Positions 4,528 through 10,853 of a stretch of 10,853 bases of DNA are shown piece by piece; position 1 is the first letter of the stretch; each line of letters opens with the position of its first letter. The translations under genes and the position numbers were made by a program. The notes below the pieces were generated by a model, which was not told the origin of the DNA, did not search any database, and saw nothing but the letters and a program-made list of their open reading frames with translations. Origin of the DNA: Thermoguttaceae bacterium (GTDB taxonomy: Bacteria > Planctomycetota > Planctomycetia > Pirellulales > Thermoguttaceae); the NCBI GenBank assembly GCA_028695865.1, contig JAQVID010000047.1:1-10853 (forward strand), given 5' to 3'.

Positions 4528-7500
4528 TCAGTTTTCGCGGGGCTTGCCCACCAATTCAGCGATCAGGTTTTGAACTTTTTCCTTGGTAACAGGCTTGAAA
4601 AGGACCGCGGTAAATTTATCAAGAGCAAAATTGCTTTTGGCTTCAACATCAGCGGTAACGGCAATGACAGGGAGCCGGGCAAACTGCGGCAGCCTATGAA
4701 TTTTTTCACGAAGTTCCGCTCCGTTCATGGATGGCATCCACATATCGGTTAAGACAATATCAATCTTTTCCGACTCCAAAATATTAAGAGCTTCTTCTCC
4801 TGAAACAGCCGAAAAGACATTTTGAAAGCCGCATTTTCGGAATATGGCTTCCAGGACTTTCAGATTCATGATCACATCGTCAACGAGAAGCACCTTCGAA
4901 TTCTTGACGTCTGAAGAGAATTCGGGCTCCACCGCGGGAATTCTTACCGACTTAAGAGATATGTTTTGGGAAGCAACCGGAATGGACACCGTAAAAGTAC
5001 TTCCTTCACCGGACTTGCTCGACAAAGTCACCCCACCCCCCATTTTTTCGACCAGACGTCGGCAGACGGTCAAGCCCAAGCCTGTTCCGTTATTACCTGA
5101 ATTGGTTCCGCGCATTTTGGAAAGCTGAACAAAAGGTTCCATCAACTTCTTTTGGTCTTCGGGGTCAATACCGATGCCTGTGTCGACAACAGAAAAAGTC
5201 AACATGCCCTTTTTCTCGCCAGAGGGCTCATAATGAGCTTTGAGGGTCACGCTCCCCTGCCGCGTAAACTTTACCGCGTTGCCCAACAGATTGAACATGA
5301 TTTGCCTGATACGTAATTTATCAAGTTCCAAAATCGGCATGGAGTCGATTTGATTGATTAACGTGATGCCTTTTTGTTCTGCCTGATAGGCAAAAACGTG
5401 AAGATTTTCGCTGCCCAGTTCTTCGAAATCGGCGGCTTCCGTAACGATCTGCATTTTGCCCGCCTCCAAACTGGAAAGGTCAAGCATGTCGTTGATGAGC
5501 TGTAACAGGGTGTTCCCGGAACAGGCAATTGAGTCCAGATATTCTTCCCTGGTTTTGGGATCAAGCGAGCGATCTTTCAGAATATCGGTAAAACCAATCA
5601 CCGCGTTGAGTGGTGTTCGTATCTCGTGACTCATTGAGGCCAGGAAAAAGCTTTTCGCCTTGGCCGCGTCTTTAGCCGCTTTCAGCGCGGCTATTATCTC
5701 TTCCTGATACAGTGTTCGCTGTACCATGAGTTCAATCAGGTTGATCGTGGACAAAATGAAATCGCGTTCGGCCGTTGTAAATTCGTGCAGGTCTTTCTCA
5801 AAAGCGATTCCGAGATTCCCCCAAATTTCGCCATGAACACGCAGTTTCGACAAGCATATTGAGCGAATTCCCAACTGTTCATTTCTTTCTTTCCACAATC
5901 CGTATTTTTTTATATTCTCTTCGTCGTTGACATCATCCACGAAGGCAATTTCATTTTTGCACAGGTACTCCAGCGCGCTATTGTTGAACGGCATCAGTGT
6001 AGAATCAAACGGCATTACCCCTTTCTGATGATATTCATACGCCAGATGGATCATTTGATCCTGATAGTTGAAACGGAGCACATAAACACGAGCCGCTTGC
6101 AGTTTGTCGCAGACGAGTCGAAGGACCGAGTTCATCGCTTCTATCGGCTCCTGTTCGCCCAGAACGGCATTCATTCCGCGGTTGAGAATGATTTCATTTT
6201 CCAACCGGATATTTTTTTCCGCCTCATTCTTGCGAATGTTGTCCAGCGCGTTTACCAGCTCACTGTGTGCACGATCCCGGATCAGCAGGATACCCAGTAC
6301 TCGGCCCACCATTTCGAGATAGTTTTTTTCGAAATCCGTAATACAATGGTTCTGTTTTTCAAACACAATACCGAAATTGCCCCAAAGTTCATCATCCAGA
6401 TACAAACCTGCGGCGAAAAACGATTTTATTCCCATCCCCTGAATATCGCGTTGCCATCCTTTATCGAAAGTTGTTCTGGCTTCCGCCGTTTCTGTATCCG
6501 AAAAGACCAACATTTCACGCTTCGATAAAATCCGGTACCAGAGTTCTTTTTTATCGAAATGCACGGAAGAATTCAAGACCGTTTGCTTGCAGTCCGGCCA
6601 ATAAGAGAAATACGGCTCGGCAATGCACTTGTCCTGGTCAAACCGCAATACAAAAGCGCCGTCCGCGTTGGAGTAATGACAGATTGTCTTCATGACAGAA
6701 GCAAGCGCGTCTTTAATTGTATCTTCGCGGAGAAATGTTTCCAAACAAGTCGCGATCATTTCCTGATATTCGATCAACTGACGCAAGTAAGTCGTGTCAA
6801 TCGCGCTTTGCACCACATAGGCTATTTGCCCCGACTCATCATAAACAGGTTCCGCGCCAAGGATGTAATGACGGCTGTCTTTCGCGATTTCGCGGCTCGT
6901 TGATTGCCCTGTATCTTTAGCCTCAAGAACAGACTGCTGTTCCTCGACCGGCAACTGTTTGGTGAAGTCGATGCGATCCCGGGCAGTTTTCATCACACCA
7001 AAATTCATTGCGTTGAACTGACCGGCTTCCTTATTGGCTAAAAGAAGAGTCCCTTCAGCATCAAACAACCACAAAGGAATCTTGATATTGTTCAGAATAA
7101 TACTCTTTTCGAATTCGGAAACCCGAATGGCGTCGGCCATGTCCTGTCGCACCACGGCGACCGAAATAATATTGGCCATAAGTCGGGATATCTGTTCGTC
7201 GATTTCCGAAAATTGCTGATATCGCTCGACGTAACTAATACAAATAATTCCCCACAACTGCTTGTTAACCCAAATGGGGGACAAGATCGCGGACTTGGCG
7301 CGGTACGCGGGCATGCCGTTGAGTTTTTCATGGAATGCGCCGTTGCGAAGATCAGAGAAAACGACAACTTTGTCTTCCAACCACATTTGCTGATAATGAT
7401 CCCAAATGGGTTGGAGAATCGAGGCACAATCCTTTTCGTAAAGATCATTGTCGCTGTCCCAAACTCGTTCGATTTGCCTGTTTTCCCCGCCGTCGCAATG

Positions 7501-9822
7501 AACAATGACAATACGATCAGCCTGCATATTGTTCATAATGGCATTGGAAATTTTACTAATGGCTTTATCAAGATTCTGCTCGTTTACCGTTTCCAGCAGT
7601 GCAAGGTTGCCCGCCTGTTCACAGCGTGTTTGTCGATACGACGCGGTGATATCGTTCATGGTGCAGAACAGCAACGATTCTCCAGACGAAGTAATGTGAC
7701 GCTTTTTGCTTGTTGTATAACGGTGAGAAAAACCATTTTCATCAACGATGGTTTCGTCGAAGACAATTCCTTCCGGATTCAGCAGAGCCTTCGCGTCGCT
7801 TTCGCAAAAAGCCTCGGTTGGGAAACTGAGCTTGAGTTCGGTAACTGTTTTACCAATCATCTCGTCTTGTGGAAGTCGAAACAGGTTTGCGGCAGCTTCA
7901 TTCAGTACGACAAAGCGTCCTTTCCGCGACATGTTCTTTACGAAAATAAGAGTGGAAATCGAATTGACGACCTGCGACCAAATATCCGACTCTTCACGCA
8001 GTTGCCTCAATTGAGTCGTAATCGCCGTAACGTTTTGAATGGCCCCGTAATACTTCGGACCATCTTTATCCTCTGTCCGGGTAATCCGAAGCCGATAATA
8101 CCTTCTCTCTTGAAAACAGTCCGAGCGAAATGAGATATCAATCTGACGCTTGGCACCTTGCGCCAGAACGTCGAGACTCTTTTTGCATTTCTCGTAATCT
8201 TCCGGTAAAATCCATTCTTTAATATCCAGCCAACGACGACCGATCATCGGCACAAGCTCTTTGAATTTGCCTGTTTCGTGATAGATGGTGTTGTGATGAT
8301 CAATTTCGAAGAATGCGCTTTGAGATAATTCCGCTCCAATTTCCGCAAGAGAGTTCACCGTTTGCAATTCGCGTATGGAATTTTGCAGGTCCTCGTGCTC
8401 CTTGCGACGTTCAAGCATAAGACCGAGCAAGTGCGCGGCGGACTTAAAGAACAGGCGTTCCTGCTCCGTCATGACGTGCGACTGGCCTATATAAGCCACT
8501 CCGAAGTTACCCCAAAACTCGCCGCTTACCGTAACGCGACAGGCATACATGCTTTGAACACGATAGCGTTTGTGCACCGGAGCCCAGGAACCGCAAAAAG
8601 CAAGCGATTCAGGAAGCGTCATGTCAACAGCGCCAATGACATTCCCTTGACTCATTTCCTGATACCAGGGTTCGTCTGGATTGAGAATCAACTCACCAAT
8701 TTCATTGATCGAAAGGTCTTCCTGACCGGCGCAATATTCGCCGGCGGGAACAACAATACGCCGCGAAACATCGTGTCGAAACAGATAACATCGCGTGGCT
8801 TTCAAACGAAGACACAAAGCCTTTAAAACCGGATTCGTGACGTTTTGCGACATGCCCATTTTCAGAATGTCTTCAAAACACTTATTGAGAACCTTCTGAT
8901 TTTCGAGGAGTTCCTGTTCCTTGCTTACGTCCACGGCCATGCCGAGAAGCCAGTTACGGCCCCCGGATAATTCCAGGCGGCAACGGTAAAACTTATGCAA
9001 GCGAGTCTGACCGTCGGCACCGGTCACAGGCAACATGGATTCAACCATCTCATTGCTTTTCATCGCGTCCAGGTCAGTTTGCCGGAAAACGTCAATTTCC
9101 TGATTATTTCCAAACAGTTCATAATCGTTCTTGCCGATAATGTTTTCCGTCGTGCGGTTCCATAATCTTTCACACGGTTTGTTCACAACGACATGTTTAA
9201 AATTGTTGTCAATATCTTCCGCGTATAAATAAATCGGCAACTGATCAATAAGGGTCTGCAAGGTTATCGCGGCGTCACGGCTTTCCTGTCGCGCTTTCTC
9301 CAGTGCGGTTTGCAACTCGGAATCATCGTGTGAGAACCAGATGACCGCCTCTTCACCACAAATCCATTCAGGGATCGGGGCCGCGGTCAATGTGCGCATT
9401 TTACCGCCATGCTCATATTCAACGGTAACGGTTTTTCCTGTGTCGAATACTTCTGTCAATGCGCCACAGACTTTTTTATTGTCAATGCAACGACAATCGG
9501 CCAGACTCATATGAACGGCAATATCGTCATGTTCACCATCCTTTTTCACAAAAAGGACCTTCATATCGCGATTGGCCACACCGATTCGACCAGGCAACAG
9601 TTCATAAAGTACCCGGCATTTGCGAAGTCCGCAGCGGTACGCGACTGCCGTGGCAATGCTCGCCGCAAGAACCATGATAACAAGACTGACAATGTCGTAA
9701 AACAAGCGATGATTTTCCCAAACAGAACGAAAATGCGACGGCAACAGGAACACACCGACATAAACAAACACCGTCCACAAAAAGATGATTACGGATATAA
9801 GAAAAAAGGAATTTCTTTTCAT
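4528..9822 (-). CDS. Large membrane-anchored hybrid sensor histidine kinase with multiple PAS and GAF modules and a C-terminal receiver
   Basis: This protein has 1764 residues. Two membrane segments (about 7-27 and 43-64) flank a loop of only 15 residues, so sensing is probably cytoplasmic. By pattern, the modules in order are: a PAS-like linker (70-165), PAS (190-305), GAF (310-472), PAS (485-605), PAS (613-730), GAF (740-895), PAS (903-1015), GAF (1020-1185), GAF (1208-1370), HisKA (1391-1456; SMSHEIRTPLN, phospho-accepting H1399), HATPase_c (1500-1617; N-box N1511/N1515, G1 box DTGIGID at 1547-1553, G2 box GTGLGL at 1579-1584) and a receiver (1642-1760; acidic D1648/D1649, phospho-acceptor D1693 in LTDMWMP, T1723, K1743). 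All key catalytic residues are present. The GAF modules share an [EQ][LIF]WG signature (about residues 436, 856, 1146 and 1333), which suggests internal duplication. There is no Hpt or output domain, so the phosphate must pass to another protein. The ATG at 9820-9822 gives the first transmembrane helix at once; only weak GAGA precedes it. The ligands are unknown. Confidence 0.93.
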   Translation of the reverse strand: MKRNSFFLISVIIFLWTVFVYVGVFLLPSHFRSVWENHRLFYDIVSLVIMVLAASIATAVAYRCGLRKCRVLYELLPGRIGVANRDMKVLFVKKDGEHDDIAVHMSLADCRCIDNKKVCGALTEVFDTGKTVTVEYEHGGKMRTLTAAPIPEWICGEEAVIWFSHDDSELQTALEKARQESRDAAITLQTLIDQLPIYLYAEDIDNNFKHVVVNKPCERLWNRTTENIIGKNDYELFGNNQEIDVFRQTDLDAMKSNEMVESMLPVTGADGQTRLHKFYRCRLELSGGRNWLLGMAVDVSKEQELLENQKVLNKCFEDILKMGMSQNVTNPVLKALCLRLKATRCYLFRHDVSRRIVVPAGEYCAGQEDLSINEIGELILNPDEPWYQEMSQGNVIGAVDMTLPESLAFCGSWAPVHKRYRVQSMYACRVTVSGEFWGNFGVAYIGQSHVMTEQERLFFKSAAHLLGLMLERRKEHEDLQNSIRELQTVNSLAEIGAELSQSAFFEIDHHNTIYHETGKFKELVPMIGRRWLDIKEWILPEDYEKCKKSLDVLAQGAKRQIDISFRSDCFQERRYYRLRITRTEDKDGPKYYGAIQNVTAITTQLRQLREESDIWSQVVNSISTLIFVKNMSRKGRFVVLNEAAANLFRLPQDEMIGKTVTELKLSFPTEAFCESDAKALLNPEGIVFDETIVDENGFSHRYTTSKKRHITSSGESLLFCTMNDITASYRQTRCEQAGNLALLETVNEQNLDKAISKISNAIMNNMQADRIVIVHCDGGENRQIERVWDSDNDLYEKDCASILQPIWDHYQQMWLEDKVVVFSDLRNGAFHEKLNGMPAYRAKSAILSPIWVNKQLWGIICISYVERYQQFSEIDEQISRLMANIISVAVVRQDMADAIRVSEFEKSIILNNIKIPLWLFDAEGTLLLANKEAGQFNAMNFGVMKTARDRIDFTKQLPVEEQQSVLEAKDTGQSTSREIAKDSRHYILGAEPVYDESGQIAYVVQSAIDTTYLRQLIEYQEMIATCLETFLREDTIKDALASVMKTICHYSNADGAFVLRFDQDKCIAEPYFSYWPDCKQTVLNSSVHFDKKELWYRILSKREMLVFSDTETAEARTTFDKGWQRDIQGMGIKSFFAAGLYLDDELWGNFGIVFEKQNHCITDFEKNYLEMVGRVLGILLIRDRAHSELVNALDNIRKNEAEKNIRLENEIILNRGMNAVLGEQEPIEAMNSVLRLVCDKLQAARVYVLRFNYQDQMIHLAYEYHQKGVMPFDSTLMPFNNSALEYLCKNEIAFVDDVNDEENIKKYGLWKERNEQLGIRSICLSKLRVHGEIWGNLGIAFEKDLHEFTTAERDFILSTINLIELMVQRTLYQEEIIAALKAAKDAAKAKSFFLASMSHEIRTPLNAVIGFTDILKDRSLDPKTREEYLDSIACSGNTLLQLINDMLDLSSLEAGKMQIVTEAADFEELGSENLHVFAYQAEQKGITLINQIDSMPILELDKLRIRQIMFNLLGNAVKFTRQGSVTLKAHYEPSGEKKGMLTFSVVDTGIGIDPEDQKKLMEPFVQLSKMRGTNSGNNGTGLGLTVCRRLVEKMGGGVTLSSKSGEGSTFTVSIPVASQNISLKSVRIPAVEPEFSSDVKNSKVLLVDDVIMNLKVLEAIFRKCGFQNVFSAVSGEEALNILESEKIDIVLTDMWMPSMNGAELREKIHRLPQFARLPVIAVTADVEAKSNFALDKFTAVLFKPVTKEKVQNLIAELVGKPREN

Positions 9823-10264
9823 TTATTTATGTCTCGCAATATTGAACTACAAATAATGCAACAATTACTCTGATAACGTACATTCTCAGTGTATTATGCC
9901 TTGTGTTACGACCTCAAAAAACAGTTCGCCTATACCTGAATATAGCTTTGCACATTATCTCTTTTCACGTTTTTCTGTCAATGAACGCGGTTAAAAAAAC
10001 AAACAAAGAGTTGTGTGTTTGTCTCAAGAACATATATAACGTCACTCAAAGTCTGTTTAAAAACACAAATTGCACGGTCAAACAAGATTTATACCACCGA
10101 CACTTGAAATTTCCGCTCGGCAATCCCGATGCTCTTCGCAATCCGGGGCTTTTCTCCCTTACTTCAAAAATCGGCTTCTGTGTGTAGCGTTGCTCCTCTG
10201 GCGTATCCATTATTTCGTGAAGCGTCGAAACGGGCCACACGGCCCCGAAGCGACCTCCTCCGCT

Positions 10265-10288
10265 TTTTGTCTGTGCAGCAAGACAAAA
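10265..10288. promoter_or_regulatory. 24-bp dyad upstream of the sigma-factor promoter, candidate operator
   Basis: TTTTGTCT (10265-10272) and AGACAAAA (10281-10288) are perfect 8-bp inverted repeats around an 8-bp centre that contains TGCA. It ends 10 bp before a possible -35 and is not followed by a T-run, so a protein-binding site is more likely than a terminator. Confidence 0.4.
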
Positions 10289-10298
10289 TCATTCTTTA

Positions 10299-10327
10299 TT
10301 GATATAGTGTAACCGATATAATATGAG
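10299..10327 (+). promoter_or_regulatory. Possible promoter for the sigma-factor gene
   Basis: TTGATA (10299-10304, five of six) is 17 bp from TATGAG (10322-10327). A perfect TATAAT (10317-10322) overlaps this -10 but has no -35 at normal spacing. The leader to the chosen ATG would be about 255 nt. Confidence 0.4.
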
Positions 10328-10344
10328 AATACCGCATATCATAA

Positions 10345-10378
10345 AAATTTGAGAATTTGTCGTTTTTTTTATTTTTTT
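10345..10378 (+). other. AT stem followed by T tracts in the sigma-factor leader
   Basis: A 5-bp AAATT/AATTT stem (10345-10349 with 10354-10358) is followed by T8 (10363-10370) and T7 (10372-10378). The stem is too weak for a confident terminator. If transcription starts near 10330 it could pause or attenuate the leader. Confidence 0.22.
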
Positions 10379-10405
10379 CTGCCGCAACTCCACGAATTTC
10401 AACAG

Positions 10406-10415
10406 TTGTATACAA
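10406..10415. promoter_or_regulatory. 10-bp palindrome TTGTATACAA
   Basis: This is a perfect palindrome about 175 bp before the chosen sigma-factor start. A similar site, TTGTATACGA, occurs inside the gene near 10714. This may be chance. Confidence 0.2.
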
Positions 10416-10588
10416 TGGCGGAGAGAGTCTGCTTCCCAAGAGCGGGTTTAACACCTGTTTTCAAACGAACGGAAAACAGTCGCGGGTATCGCCTGATACC
10501 GAAACACCAGCCGAAAGATTTTGGGAACCTGACAGTAACGGCATGCCTTTTCCGCAGCCAAAGAAAGCGAACCATTTTGGAACCAACG

Positions 10589-10853
10589 ATGAACTCATTG
10601 CAAGGACAAACACCCGAACAAAAGCGGGCCATGGAATTGTTTCGCCAATACATGCGCTATGTGGAAACCGTGGCCTTCCATCTTGCTCCGGTTGAATCCC
10701 TGCAACATGACATTGTATACGATACCTTTATTGCTTTCGTTCAAAACGCGGACCGGTACGATCTCGATAAGGATGTCAAGCCGTTATTGAGGGGAATCAC
10801 ACGAAATATCGCCCACGACTATTGGCGGGAATATATTCGTCAACTCCCGTCCG
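10589..10853 (+). CDS. ECF-type RNA polymerase sigma factor, N-terminal part (partial)
   Basis: The frame is open for 88 codons from the ATG at 10589 and is cut by the right edge. The product reads like sigma-70 region 2: an N-terminal helix (EQKRAMELFRQYMRYVETVAF), a segment corresponding to region 2.2 (HDIVYDTFIAFVQNADRYD) and a 2.3/2.4-like GITRNIAHDYWRE, comparable to the 'GIARNxxxDxxR' pattern of planctomycete ECF sigma factors. Region 4 is outside the window. The same frame is open upstream to an ATG at 10415, but those 58 codons resemble nothing in sigma factors. The 10589 start has only a weak GGA 7 nt upstream. Any anti-sigma or FecR-like partner would lie to the right. It is divergent from the hybrid kinase. 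Confidence 0.75.
   Translation, partial: MNSLQGQTPEQKRAMELFRQYMRYVETVAFHLAPVESLQHDIVYDTFIAFVQNADRYDLDKDVKPLLRGITRNIAHDYWREYIRQLPS

Larger units (their letters stand above)
9823..10588. other. Long divergent non-coding region between the kinase and the sigma-factor gene
   Basis: About 765 bp separate the two start codons. The short frames here (for example 9903-10187 on plus and 10046-10240 on minus) lack ribosome binding sites and known motifs and are probably not genes. The DNA holds a GGGCC-ACAC-GGCCC hairpin flanked by GTCG/CGAC (10224-10254), an 8-bp dyad (10265-10288), a possible promoter (10299-10327), two T tracts (10363-10378), a palindrome (10406-10415), and two near-copies of GCAATCC about 20 bp apart near 10120-10145. 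A minus-strand TATATA (10033-10038), 17 bp from TTTAAA, could serve the kinase with a leader of about 200 nt. I see no tRNA or known riboswitch. Confidence 0.45.

Noticed and set aside
7213..8133. 306-codon plus-strand frame
   Set aside because: It is antisense to the hybrid kinase within PAS/GAF coding sequence and shows no motif or ribosome binding site.
9903..10187. 94-codon plus-strand frame in the long gap
   Set aside because: No ribosome binding site, no recognised domain, and Cys/Asn/Lys-rich composition typical of translated AT-rich non-coding DNA.
10046..10240. 64-codon minus-strand frame in the long gap
   Set aside because: No start signal and no family resemblance; it overlaps hairpin-forming DNA.
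10415..10588. Upstream extension of the sigma-factor frame to the ATG at 10415
   Set aside because: The 58 extra residues have no sigma-factor character and the ATG lacks a ribosome binding site; the start at 10589 gives the normal N-terminus.

Overview
The window (10.85 kb, mid-range GC) looks like chromosomal DNA of a planctomycete, probably of the Pirellulales/Thermoguttaceae type. The best evidence is at the left edge. A partial gene there carries the LENLEDRMLL-type N-terminal signature of giant planctomycete surface proteins, followed by a DGxxSLREAI segment. A Tat-exported protein with an SRRRFLQ signal, a very large PAS/GAF hybrid histidine kinase and the N-terminus of an ECF-like sigma factor fit that assignment. 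This is inferred from remembered families; no database search was run.

Layout from left to right. 1-501 (-): first 167 codons of a giant LEPR/CSLREA-type surface protein, running off the left edge. 502-876: non-coding leader with a hairpin and a dyad. 877-958 (-): tRNA-Leu(UAG), with a clear promoter at 976-1004. 1077-1181: an unexplained 105-nt element of nested inverted repeats. 1306-2832 (-): exported AbgB-like M20-family amidohydrolase. 2833-3141: compact divergent promoter region with two good sigma70-type promoters and several dyads. 3142-4434 (+): Tat-exported protein resembling uncharacterised polysaccharide-deacetylase-fold proteins. 4435-4527: convergent gap with a terminator-like stem. 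4528-9822 (-): 1764-residue hybrid sensor kinase. 9823-10588: large divergent region with no convincing gene. 10589-10853 (+): start of an ECF-type sigma factor, cut by the right edge.

How the genes may work together. The amidohydrolase and the Tat protein are divergent, both exported and share about 310 bp of promoter DNA, so they may be co-regulated and act on the same extracytoplasmic amide or N-acyl material; this is inference. The hybrid kinase and the ECF sigma factor are likewise divergent across a long, dyad-containing region, which would suit a signalling and transcription module but does not prove one. The kinase has a receiver domain but no Hpt or output domain, so its phosphorelay partner must be elsewhere.

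No phage, IS element, CRISPR array or defence locus was recognised. The least explained features are the nested-repeat element at 1077-1181, the Tat deacetylase-like/exported AbgB pair, and the kinase with four GAF-like modules.
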